Of a stretch of DNA of 64,000 bases, positions 25,198 to 35,700 are shown piece by piece; position 1 is the stretch's first letter, and every line of letters starts with the position of its first letter. The notes below the pieces were generated by a model, which was not told where the DNA came from, made no database searches, and saw only the letters and a list, made by a program, of their open reading frames with translations. Made by a program: the position numbers and the translations under genes. Source of the DNA: Tetragonia tetragonoides (taxonomy: Eukaryota; Streptophyta; Magnoliopsida; Caryophyllales; Aizoaceae); the NCBI GenBank assembly GCA_038025085.1, contig CM076143.1:40159001-40223000 (forward strand), read 5' to 3'.

Positions 25198-27883
25198 CTA
25201 CATATCCTCCTCCTCGTCTGAATCAAGATCAATACCGAGCACTACATCTTCAACCCCCTCATAGTCTTCATCTCCGATCTCCTCTTCCTCCTCCTCATCT
25301 TCATCAACCAGCAAACCCCTACGAGATTGTGGAGTGGGAGTGGGAGTGGGAGTGGGAGTGGGAGTGGGAGTGGGATTAGCAGGACCCTTTCCTTTATCAA
25401 CTCTTGATGAACCTGCTTCACCCCTCAATCTTGATGCTCTAGTGGCATAAGTACGCTCATTTGCCCTAGAAGCTCTACTAACATCCCTCCATGTTAAATC
25501 CTCACCCTCAAAGACAAAATCATTATCATTTAAAACATCGTCATCGTCATCCATCCTTCCTATCAACCACTCATTGCTTTCATCAATTTCTTGCAAGAGG
25601 ATAGGATCAACAATCTTCTTGGATCGACGGTTCAAAGCACGATTGAATTTGACAAACACTAAGTCATTCAATCTTTCTTGAGCCAATCTGTTCCTCCTCT
25701 TGGTATGAAGCTGTTGTTACAAATAAAAGTATTATTTTCAGCAAAATAATGTGAGTTAATAACAAAGAATATTAGGATAGTTTGCTTGACAACTTACTTG
25801 CTGGAATACTGCCCAGTTCCTCTCACAACCAGTGGCACTACAAGTGAGACTAAGAACACGGACAGCAAACTTTTGCAAGCTCGGAGCCGATCCTCCATAT
25901 GCCACCCACCAATCAGCTATTAAAATTATTAATAAATTAAAATTTAAAATAATCACTAAGTGTTTTCAAGTTTATAAGTTGTAAAAAAATCGTAGAGATG
26001 ATGTCAAAATGTTTTACCAGGAGCTTTAACTTTCCTTTGTCTTATGGCCATGGGATTACCAAAAAGACCAACTTCATTTCTGTAACGATCCAACTCGGCT
26101 AATATCTTGTCTTGAGTTTCTTGACTTGGTACCAACCTTTGAATGCAACTATACAAGCCTGACGACACTTATTCACCAGATGCATCTTCGATGTTATCAT
26201 AATATAACTCCGGATTCAAGAAGAACCCCGCCGCATGCAAAGGCCTATGAAGTTGGCATTCCCACCTTTTATCAATAAACTCAAAAGCTTCCTTATAGTG
26301 AATATCCATGTTTGCAAAGCTAGTTGCAATAGCCTCTTTAGCCCTATCCATGGACTCATAAATGTACCCCATGGCAGGCTTCTTCTCCCCATCAACGATT
26401 CTAAGAACCTTAACAAGAGGACCCGTCAACTTAAGAGAATAAACAACATTCCTCCAAAAGGTGTCTTGTAGAATGATGGATGCTACCTTCTTTCCTGGCG
26501 CTTCCTTTGCCCACTTACTAGCAGCCCACTCATCAGAAGTGACCATTTTTCTCAAGTTGTTTTGTTGCTTGTGTATTTGTGAAAGAGTAATGAAAGATGT
26601 TGCAAATCTAGTGATTGCCGGCCTATGCAAATTCCTTTGATTTGTGAACCTCCTCATCATGTTTACAAGAGGGACACGGCTATATAGATAGCCATGCATG
26701 AACATAGCCTTCTTCAAAGCACTATGCACTTTTGGAATCTTTCCAATGTCCTCTAACATAAGATCCACACAGTGTGCAGCACATGGAGTCCAATATAAAT
26801 GTGGTCTCTCGATTTCCAAGTATTTGCCTATAAATATTTGAAAAGAAAATTAAGTAGTATTCAAAATATGGCAAATAAGTACAAAAATGTGATTTAAAAA
26901 CAATCGAGATTAGTATTCATACCCGCTTTCACATAGTTTGATGCATTATCCGTCACCATTTGGACCACATTCTCCTCTCCAACTTCCTCCACCATGTCAT
27001 CAAGCACTTTAAACAATAGATTAGCATCTTTGACAACTTCGGAGACATCCATGGACTTTATAAAGACGGAACCCTTAGGAGAGTTCACAAGAAAGTTGAC
27101 AATATCCTTATTAACAACGGAGTCACGCCATCCATCGGATAATATAGAACAACCTTTTTGTGCCCATTCTTTCTTGTAGTCCTTCAAAGTCAATTGGACT
27201 TCATTCACTTCTTTATTAAGGAAAGGAACTCTTATCTCATGCATGCTAGGTGGTTGCATTCCGGGACCAAATTGTCCAACCGCTTCAATTGCAATTGCAA
27301 AGCTTGGATAAGTAGCCGCATTGAATGCAATTCCGGCATCATAGAACCACCTAGCTAATTCTCTACAAGCATTGTTCCTTAACTCCTTGCGACACAATTC
27401 ATTTATTGTTTTTTGCCTCCCACTAGCTCCTCCTTTTCTACCTTTTATTGCATCTTCCGGATTAGGAGTGAAAAACATGTCAATAGGACCCTTTTGCCTA
27501 GGCCTTTTGGGAATTGGACACTTGCTACTTCCCCCACTTCCACTTGCATTATTAGAACCCAATCCAATACATTCTTCCTCACCACCATCATCACACTCAT
27601 CATATTGTGACATAGATGGGAACATATTACTTGCCTCCTTATCCATTTGCTTCTTAACCATAAAATTTTTCATTTCTTCCCTAACATGTTCCGGACAATT
27701 TGGACATTTACGCACATTCCTAAAGCCTCCAATTAAATGTTGTTTCAAGCGATATGTTCCTCCACAAGTTTGCATGTCACAAAAATTGCATTTAAACTTG
27801 GTCCTATTTAAAGGGTCTTGTTTTCCATATTTTCTAGATGGGTTGGTTGATCCCGTAGTGCTCGAAGTATTACAAGAATCCAT
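25198..27883 (-). pseudogene. hAT (Ac-like) transposase, BED finger to dimerisation domain, one internal stop
   Basis: Four exons on the minus strand: 27883-26923, 26827-26018, 25915-25798 and 25710-25198, all with GT/AG borders. Exon 1 (start chosen at MDSCNTSS; an in-frame ATG lies nine codons upstream) holds a BED zinc finger, with FKCNFCDMQTCGGTYRLKQH then the RNVRKCPNCP tail. Its end reads VTDNASNYVKAG, a transposase core motif. Exon 2 reads YWTPCAAHCVDLMLEDIGK. Exon 3 is the hAT dimerisation signature, with LSLTCSATGCERNWAVFQQ. Exon 4 continues LHTKRRNRLAQERLNDLV and ends in an acidic tail preceded by a (Pro-Thr)n run. A TAA after DASGE near 26170 interrupts exon 2, while the frame stays open on both sides. 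Without that stop the layout would be a complete Ac-type transposase, which normally cuts and pastes the element in the nucleus. Confidence 0.93.
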
Positions 27884-28409
27884 TAAACAAGCTGAAGATA
27901 TAAAAAACAAGAGTTAAAATGGTGATTAAAGCTACTGTTAAGGACTCAAAAGAGTTTTTTTTTTTTTAAAACAAAGCTACTGTTAACAGCACTATCTAGC
28001 TACCCCCCTCTGTCTTTCTCTGTTCCCATCCACAACCAATTTTTTTAATAAACAAATAAATAAATTCCCCTCTTAAACAAATAAACCCACCTTTTTATCT
28101 ATCTAGCACTATCTAGCACGCATTCTCTCTCTTTCTATCTATCTAATTCTCTCTCTTAAATCAGAAAACGAAGACAAACAGAGAAGCAGAAAAAGAAAAC
28201 GAAGAGAAAGAGAGAGAAAACGAAGAGAAACAGAGAAGAAGAAAAAGAAAAAGAAGAGAAAGAGAGAGAAAACGAAGAGAAACAGAGAAGAAGAAAAAGA
28301 AAAAGAAGAGAAAGAGAGAGAAAACGAAGAGAAAGAGAAGTCGTGAAGATGTGTACCTGGAGTCGCCGGAGAGTCGCCGGAGAGAAGCTAGGGTTGTCGC
28401 CGGAGAGTC
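27006..28409. other. Central spacer of the hAT palindrome
   Basis: Holds most of transposase exon 1 and its upstream region. From 27940 to 28400 there is no ORF; 28155-28345 is a purine-rich microsatellite-like stretch of AGAGAAA/GAAGAAG units (a CT-rich leader when read with the transposase). Near 28350-28408 GTCGCCGGAGA is repeated three times just before the inversion junction. Confidence 0.7.
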
Positions 28410-30208
28410 GCTTGATGACATGGTGGAGGAAGTTGGAGAGGAGAATGTGGTCCAAGTGGTGACGGATAATGCATCAAACTATGTGAAAGCGGGTATGAAT
28501 ACTAATCTCGATTGTTTTTAAATCACATTTTTGTACTTATTTGCCATATTTTGAATACTACTTAATTTTCTTTTCAAATATTTATAGGCAAATACTTGGA
28601 AATCGAGAGACCACATTTATATTGGACTCCATGTGCTGCACACTGTGTGGATCTTATGTTGGAGGACATTGGAAAGATTCCAAAAGTGCATAGTGCTTTG
28701 AAGAAGGCTATGTTCATGCATGGCTATCTATATAGCCGTGTCCCTCTTGTAAACATGATGAGGAGGTTCACAAATCAAAGGAATTTGCATAGGCCGGCAA
28801 TCACTAGATTTGCAACATCTTTCATTACTCTTTCACAAATACACAAGCAACAAAACAACTTGAGAAAAATGGTCACTTCTGATGAGTGGGCTGCTAGTAA
28901 GTGGGCAAAGGAAGCGCCAGGAAAGAAGGTAGCATCCATCATTCTACAAGACACCTTTTGGAGGAATGTTATTTATTCTCTTAAGTTGACGGGTCCTCTT
29001 GTTAAGGTTCTTAGAATCGTTGATGGCGAGAAGAAGCCTGCCATGGGGTACATTTATGAGTCCATGGATAGGGCTAAAGAGGCTATTGCAACTAGCTTTG
29101 CAAACATGGATATTCACTATAAGGAAGCTTTTGAGTTTATTGATAAAAGGTGGGAATGCCAACTTCATAGGCCTTTGCATGCGGCGGGGTTCTTCTTGAA
29201 TCCGGAGTTATATTATGATAACATCGAAGATGCATCTGGTGAATAAGTGTCGTCAGGCTTGTATAGTTGCATTCAAAGGTTGGTACCAAGTCAAGAAACT
29301 CAAGACAAGATATTAGCCGAGTTGGATCGTTACAGAAATGAAGTTGGTCTTTTTGGTAATCCCATGGCCATAAGACAAAGGAAAGTTAAAGCTCCTGGTA
29401 AAACATTCTGACATCATCTCTACGATTTTTTTACAACTTATAAACTTGAAAACACTTAGTGATTATTTTAAATTTTAATTTATTAATAATTTTAATAGCT
29501 GATTGGTGGGTGGCATATGGAGGATCGGCTCCGAGCTTGCAAAAGTTTGCTGTCCGTGTTCTTAGTCTCACTTGTAGTGCCACTGGTTGTGAGAGGAACT
29601 GGGCAGTATTCCAGCAAGTAAGTTGTCAAGCAAACTATCCTAATATTCTTTGTTATTAACTCACATTATTTTGCTGAAAATAATACTTTTATTTGTAACA
29701 ACAGCTTCATGGGAACAGATTGGCTCAAGAAAGATTGAATGACTTAGTGTTTGTCAAATTCAATCGTGCTTTGAACCGTCGATCCAAGAAGATTGTTGAT
29801 CCTATCCTCTTGCAAGAAATTGATGAAAGCAATGAGTGGTTGATAGGAAGGATGGATGACGATGACGATGTTTTAAATGATAATGATTTTGTCTTTGAGG
29901 GTGAGGATTTAACATGGAGGGATGTTAGTAGAGCTTCTGGGGCAAATGAGCGTACTTATGCCACTAGAGCATCAAGATTGAGGGGTGAAGCAGGTTCATC
30001 AAGAGTTGATAAAGGAAAGGGTCCTGCTAATCCCACTCCCACTCCCACTCCCACTCCCACTCCCACTCCCACTCCACAATCTCGTAGGGGTTTGCTGGTT
30101 GATGAAGATGAGGAGGAGGAAGAGGAGATCGGAGATGAAGACTATGAGGGGGTTGAAGATGTAGTGCTCGGTATTGATCTTGATTCAGACGAGGAGGAGG
30201 ATATGTAG
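28410..30208 (+). pseudogene. hAT transposase, inverted second copy lacking the BED exon
   Basis: Starts inside exon 1 at GCTTGATGACATGG and continues through exons at about 28410-28492, 28588-29397, 29500-29617 and 29705-30208. It shares the TAA after DASGE with the minus-strand copy, so the stop predates the duplication. It differs by a few residues (VIYSLK for VVYSLK, SGANERT for SRANERT) and by a three-codon loss turning LHTKRRNRLAQ into LHGNRLAQ. It has no start codon context or DNA-binding finger of its own and cannot code for a working transposase. Confidence 0.93.
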
Positions 30209-30429
30209 TGGAGCTTTAGAGAGATTAGAGACCTTATGACCTATGCTTATGTTTTCTTTCATTTTGCTTTTATTTTTAGTCAGAACTTTATGGAGTTATG
30301 TTGTTTATTGTGCTACTTGGTTACTATGAGACTATTTGTGGTATGGTATGCTATATGTTGGTGTGTTTGCATTATAAGTATAGTTCTTATGTGTCTTGTG
30401 TGGGAAATATGATTTATAATCAATTTAGA

Positions 30430-30550
30430 AGCATTTTGGGGAAAAAAGTGCGCCTCGCATACGTGAGGCGTGCGCTTTCGCTTCGCGCTTCTCGCCTCGT
30501 CGCTTCGGCCCCCTTGCGCCTCAGTGCGCCTCGCGCTTTTTAAAACCAAG
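30430..30550. repeat. hAT terminal/subterminal repeat, right
   Basis: Reverse complement of the left terminus. GCGCCTCGCGC-rich, ending GCTTTTTAAAACCAAG. Confidence 0.85.
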
Positions 30551-30644
30551 CTAGACCCTGAGACCTAGATTAATTTGGGAGGCGTTGCAAAGAGAGGTAA
30601 ATTGTTACCTCTTCTTACGATATTGAACTTTGAAAGTGCAACCC

Positions 30645-30713
30645 GGAAGGGGTAGCTCAACTGGTAGGAGCTCTGATATCTATTCCAGAGATCCCAAAGT
30701 CCGAGCCCCTTCC
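30645..30713 (+). repeat. tRNA-derived (SINE-head-like) cloverleaf
   Basis: GGAAGGGG and CCCCTTCC pair over eight bases. A-box-like TAGCTCAACTGG and B-box-like GTCCGAGCCCC are spaced as in tRNA genes. An inner arm CTCTG/CAGAG encloses ten bases, so again no normal anticodon loop. This is a different family from copies A-E. A SINE head is plausible, but no A/T-rich SINE tail is clear. Confidence 0.5.
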
Positions 30714-32290
30714 AGATGGAGGTTTCACTGCTCGTTAACTTTGGGGCCCATGGAAGTAGTCAAGCGAAGCATGAGGTTCAGCAGGTGATGCAAATTGTCA
30801 CCGTTAGAGCTTGCTTTCTTGACAAGTATTTTGGCTTCTCTTTTTGTATATGTGGGCTTTGTAGGCTGATATTCATGAGTTTATTTTGCTTTGTTGTGTT
30901 TTTTTTGTTTACTATTACGTTTAAGGTACTATTCTTACTTCTTAATTCACAATATGGTTTTTGTGATTCTCATTTCTGTCTCTTTGCTTCAGTTTGTGCC
31001 TTAGTTAGCTAACCTGTTGCTCATTTTAGCAGTTGGAGTGCATCTGTAGTCATACAACCTGTCAAGCCTGTACATCATTTCATTAACTTATCCAGAGCAC
31101 AAATGAGGTAATATACTTACTATATGATTTTGTATATAAGTGTATTTTTTTAAATGTCAAATATGTTATGCTTTATTCTTAGACGTACATATTTTTTGCA
31201 AAAGCCCCAAGTAAAATTCTATCAAGCGTTCCACTGATGGTGTCAGATGACGGGAAGGGAAACTGCCTATGTAGATTGGCCTCATGGGTTGTTCCACTCC
31301 CATGTAGGATTTGTGAGAGGTTTGTTGAGGTAGTGAGGAGTAGAGATGAAAGCCTTCGAAGTTCAGTAGGTAGTTGTATAGGGGTCCATGTGAAAGTGAG
31401 TTGTATTGCTGTTGCTTACTCGGAATTAATTATCAACTTTTTCCAGTTATGTTCCGTGCTCAATTAAAGTCCTCGGATGGCTATGGGATGGCTATGGGTT
31501 GGGACGAGGTATTGGGCATGTGCATGGCTATTTAGACAAGTTCATGTATGGGTGGATGGAAAGCACATTTTAGAGTTTAATTAAATTGTTCTTTATTCAA
31601 AATATTCTAACCTTTTTTTTTACAATTATTTCCAATCCTGCAAGTTACCAAAGCTGAGATTGGTTGCAAATGACTGGGTAGAAATGAAAATATTTTGAAA
31701 AACTATACCCAAATACCTCATGAGATGGAGAGATACTATGCTGGTTGGATTAGGGTTCTTGCACTGTCTTGGCAAGCAACAGGGAGGATACAAAAAAAGG
31801 AAACATATTGATGACTTGCTAGCCAAGGATGGGGATCGTGGGATGGGGACTTTTAATCAGGTGGGAGGAATGTATGTGAATCAAAGTTAGGAGATCACAA
31901 ATGGAAAGGAAACAGAAAGTAGCGTAGTGCCGCTACTAATACTTGGAGTTTGTGCCAAAACCAGTTAAATCGTCAGTTAGCCTATAACTATTATGATTTA
32001 TGAGGCATCATGTCCATATGTGGAAGACATTGTGTCTGGTTGTCTGGATAGATGGAACTCTTTCTTTTTTTCTCTTAAATTTTGGATGTTTAAATTAGAT
32101 GGAAAATTAAATGCAGAGAATTGTACAACTCTTATGTGCCAACATATGCTTGTGATTCAGAAACTTTTGCCCTAATAAAGCCAATTAGAGCACTCAACAA
32201 TTCCCAACAATGATTACTTTTATTCCCCATAGTACTTTACACTACTCACTACATGTATAATGTGCGAGCATAATGTGATTCAGTCATTAA
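30714..32290. other. Non-coding Helitron-interior-like stretch with one exon-like segment
   Basis: No recognisable gene. The segment 31032-31108 (TTAGCAG before, GTAATATA after) has an open frame containing SVVIQPVKPVHHF and may be a captured exon. The ORF 31237-31467 resembles nothing I know. 31450-31900 is repetitive GGATGGGGA-type sequence. Confidence 0.35.
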
Positions 32291-32301
32291 AGAAAACTCA
32301 C

Positions 32302-32682
32302 ATGAACTGTTCTTTGTGCAGAAGTCTTCCATCTGTGGAAATAGCAGAATCGAGTTCTTTATTTTCATACAACAGACTGCGATCTGTTGGCATGGCATCT
32401 TCCTTTTCTTCAAGGCAGCGAAAGCTACTTGAACGATGACTAGAGGGCTCCCAGCTGGCCTCGATTTGTAGTAAAGAGGATATCCAATCACAAATACTAT
32501 TATAGAAAGCGCCATGGTGATGGTTGGAATTTCGAGACCCAAACCTAACCCAATGTTTTCCTGAATGTAAACCAAAACAGTCAGAGCTGTTAATGTTGTC
32601 CTTCCCATGCAAGAATAATACCAATTGATGTAATTCCATTTTCGAGCTGCAACGCCTGATTTGCTCATGTCAAATTGGTTGG
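32302..32682 (-). pseudogene. Captured exon of an NPF (NRT1/PTR family) transporter
   Basis: Read on the minus strand: acceptor TTTTGCAG, then ANQFDMSKSGVAARK, NWYYSCMGRTTLTALTV, GLGLEIPTITMALSII and FVIGYPLYYKSRPAGSP, then in a second frame DRSLLYENKELDSAISTDG, ending at a GTGAGT donor. This is the region of transmembrane helices 4-5 and the following loop of plant NPF/peptide-nitrate transporters, which are proton-coupled carriers with twelve helices. A one-base shift after KKRKMP breaks the frame. The exon is bounded exactly by splice sites and no other NPF exon is near, which suggests transduplication by the Helitron whose 3' end lies 1.1 kb to the right. Not functional. Confidence 0.85.
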
Positions 32683-32839
32683 CTGCAAAATTGAAAGAGA
32701 AAAACAGTACTGAAATTGTGGTGCCACAAATTGAAAGACAAAAACAGTTCTCTAATTTTATCAAAAAGTTGGAATCATTACAGATGGGTTTTTTAGTCTA
32801 TTTCTCGTTGGTTTGATACTTTGATTCCTTATTCTGAAC

Positions 32840-32945
32840 CAATACAGGTATTTGAACCAAACGCCAGTGTCGTGAAGCACTATTATGAAGAGGAAGAAAT
32901 ACATGGTGACTTCAATAGCTTGCATGGATTTCGAGTTATTTGATG
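32840..32945 (+). other. Exon-like open segment
   Basis: After an acceptor-like AATACAG the plus strand reads VFEPNASVVKHYYEEEEIHG and stops about 12 codons later. I do not recognise the family. It could be another captured exon. Confidence 0.25.
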
Positions 32946-33171
32946 TTTGCTATGGGGTATAAACAAAGGATGAGAGCAGCTACTTTTTGTAACTACTGCA
33001 AATAAATAGTGGAGGAAAGTAGAAGCACAATTGGAAAGGGCTAGAGCTTGATGTTTGTTGGCCTACAATTCAGTAAAAGCGTTGGCTTACGTAGAAACTA
33101 TCATGTGGATAAAAAATAATCAATTACGTGCAAGTGTAATTTCACTAATTCATAGTTTCTTTTTGTACTAT

Positions 33172-33478
33172 GAGCATGTTTGGCCTAGCTTGTGAGGAGC
33201 TTCTAGTTTTCCCCCTCTTTTTCCCCACAAACCTCCCCCTTCATCTCCTCCTCACCCTCATTTTCAGCTTCTAAGAAGCTCAAAACACCCCTTGGGAGGC
33301 CCAAAAGTAGAAGCTCCAATTTGATGCTTCTACTTTTGGGGCTTCTAGGGGGTTCTAGGGGGTGGTTTAAGCTTTTTGGAAGTTGAAAATGGGTGTGAGG
33401 AGGAGGTAGAGGGAATGGTTTCTTAGAGAAAATAAGGGGAAAAGTAAAAGCTACTCACAAGCTAGGCCAAACATGCTC
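33172..33478. mobile_element. MITE with ~45-bp terminal inverted repeats
   Basis: Begins GAGCATGTTTGGCCTAGCTT and ends with its reverse complement. The inner part is also partly self-complementary (AAGTAGAAGC against GCTTCTACTT). Termini of this kind occur in PIF/Harbinger- or hAT-type MITEs. The target duplication is unclear, so I leave the superfamily open. Confidence 0.85.
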
Positions 33479-33767
33479 TAAATATCTTAGAAGATGATTG
33501 ATGCGAAGGTTTATGTCGAAATGGTTGCATAAATGATATTAACGCATTGGCAAGCTGCAATGGAAGCCAACACACATATTGTTTCTTAATTGCATTTCAT
33601 TGAGGATTGGAATTTAGCGTAAAGGTGTTTCTTTGTATCATAGATACTGTACTCCTTTTTCAATACGAACAAACCAATGCACGTTTTAAAATTAAGATGA
33701 GTAAAGTGTAATTGTAATTTTTAGTTGCAATTTTAGTAATCATACTCATGATAACCCACTTGGGGAG

Positions 33768-33798
33768 ACGCGTGCATCGCACGCGTTCCATCAACTAG
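33768..33798 (+). mobile_element. Helitron 3' terminus (plus strand)
   Basis: Perfect 8-bp hairpin ACGCGTGC-ATC-GCACGCGT (33768-33786), 12 bases further the end CAACTAG, then host T. This is the textbook plant Helitron 3' end. The element lies to the left and plausibly includes the NPF exon and MITE. The 5' TC end was not identified. Confidence 0.88.
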
Positions 33799-35603
33799 TA
33801 GTTTTAAAGGACGAAGTGGTCTTACCTTTGCATTTATCCAACAACCATCATAAGAGAATCCTAATTCTCTAGCGGCTATGATAAAGTTCATCCAAGTCAA
33901 GAGTTTATTTCAGATGAGCCTGGTAACAAGACACAAATATAAGACAAGCACAAATTTCATTTGAAGCCGTACATAATACACATAGAGAGCATCACTTTCA
34001 CACATGATACCTCAGGATCTTTTTCGCCGGGCTTTCATAACTTTCAATAAACCCAAGAAATTTTCTCTAATGTATACTTGAACCTATAATTTTCTTACAA
34101 AGCCCCAAAAAAGAATAGATAACCTAAATTAAATCTCAAGGTGTTTGCCAATGTAAAACCTAAACCAAAGATTGAGGGTTTATTTTAAAAGATGAGAGAG
34201 GACACTTCTAAGACTATATTGAGTCACTTTTAAGAATAATAAAGAAACATGCCAATATCAACTGTTTGAGAAAGCAAAATGATCAATGAAGCTAAAAGCT
34301 CTGTTATAAACAGATAAATCAAAGTGCCTTTCAACTACAACTGCAACCCATATCTGCGTATAATAAAGTTCTAATCTCTAATGTACAGCATGTACCTTCC
34401 TCCACAAAATAACATACAAAGTTAGAGGTACACAGCGACAACCACAAGCTTACATACTATTAGAGCAGCATATCTACACAATATAGCATGAACTATATTT
34501 AGCTTCCAAGGGTTTAGTATCCAAAATAGACAATATACTAAGAAAATCATCATATTTAATTTCACCAACTGAAATTTCAGGATGCTCACTAGAAAAATTT
34601 ACATACGAACATTTGTTGAGGTGCATACTTCAGCAATTGTTAAGAGAAACCTTGACATGTACAATGTGCATAAGTGCTTTCTCTGTATTGTCTGAGTCAT
34701 TTTAATGTCACCAATGTTGGTTTACTAGAATAAGGTTTTGAATGTAGAGTAGGTCTGTGTGAGGCCGCCTCAACTTGAGGCCTCTTAGAATACAATAATA
34801 CTATTAATCCCTCTCTCTCTCCTCCCTTCACTCCCCCTTTCTCTCTCCTCCTTCACCCTCACCCATTCAACCACCACTGCCACCGCCTCACCACCACCAC
34901 CGCCGCCTCACCTCCACCTCCCCGTCCACCATCGTGGTCGCCGCTGGCCGGAGACCACGACGGTGGCCCCTACCAGCCCACTCACCCTCCCCCTGTCTCT
35001 CCTCCCCTCACCCCGAAACCACCGCCACCACCTTACCATCGCCTCAGCTCCACTTCCCCAGCCACTGGCGTGGTCGGCACTGGCCGGAGACCACGACAGG
35101 TTGGCCTCACCGGCCCACCCCACCCCTCCCCCTCTCTCTCCTCCCCTTAAAGCGAAACCCTTATTTTCTCTCTCCTCACAGCCCCACCGCCCCTCCACCC
35201 CTGCCCTGGCCACGGCGGAGGTCGACTTCAGCCGTGGCCTCCCTCGACCACCACCTCCCCTTCCCCGCCGCCCAGGAGAAGTAATCGAAACCCAAAAAAT
35301 TGAAAAACCTCAAAAAATTAGAAAAGCACAAGAAACGAAAACCCTAGGTCCCGATTGGTTTAAATTTGGGCATGGTGAACCCTAGAAGGGCGTGATTCGA
35401 CTTGAAATCGAACGGAAAATTGCTAAAAGAAAAAAAATATATAATCTTATCGGCGTGTGAGATCCACGCGCCGAGCGGCCGCAGCTTGAGGCGACCGCAT
35501 ACAAGATTTTGCATTGAATATATGACTAGTAGGATCATGTACTCAGGTACGATACAGCTAAAGAGAAGGAAATAAAGACTCAGTGATATTGTAATGAAGT
35601 AAT
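33799..35603. other. Non-coding, with a GGGTCACTT-family fragment and a GC/CT-rich block
   Basis: 34150-34280 contains ACATGCCAATATCAAC and GAGTCACTTTTAAG, matching parts of 10.78-11.05 kb and 42.9-43.0 kb. 34800-35280 is CT- then GC-rich with CTGGCCGGAGACCACGAC present twice (about 34943 and 35079); overlapping ORFs there have no family match. This stretch and 42.75-43.3 kb look like two halves of one older repeat split by the CACTA element. Confidence 0.5.
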
Positions 35604-35639
35604 CACTACAACCAATATGCTAATTGAAGACACTTTTTT

Positions 35640-35700
35640 CACCACGGTTTCGAAAGCGTGGAGAAAAAGCACGGAGGTTCTCCACGCTTTGTTGCGTGGT
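35640..35700. repeat. CACTA left subterminal repeats
   Basis: AAAGCGTGGAG, AAGCACGGAGG, CTCCACGCTTTG and TTGCGTGG in close succession. Arms AGCGTGGAG and CTCCACGCT form a local inverted repeat. Confidence 0.8.

Larger units (their letters stand above)
24834..30550. mobile_element. hAT element duplicated as a giant inverted repeat
   Basis: The arms 24834-27005 (2172 bp) and 28410-30550 (2141 bp) are reverse complements of each other, separated by 1404 bp. The 31-bp length difference is accounted for by a 22-bp duplication in the left terminal region and a 9-bp deletion near 29712 in the right. Both outer ends carry the same terminus, CTTGGTTTTAAAAAGCGCG, followed by GAGGCGC-rich subterminal repeats. 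Each arm contains transposase exons 2-4, and only the left copy has exon 1. Few substitutions are visible, so the duplication is recent. Confidence 0.95.

Noticed and set aside
27372..27917. 181-codon plus-strand ORF
   Set aside because: Shadow of hAT transposase exon 1 on the opposite strand; hydrophobic low-complexity translation.
31237..31467. 76-codon plus-strand ORF
   Set aside because: No recognisable domain and no splice or neighbour context; it lies in transposon-derived non-coding sequence.
34908..35385. Overlapping Pro- or Gly-rich ORFs in the GC-rich block
   Set aside because: All frames stay open because of composition; no conserved domain and no agreement between frames.
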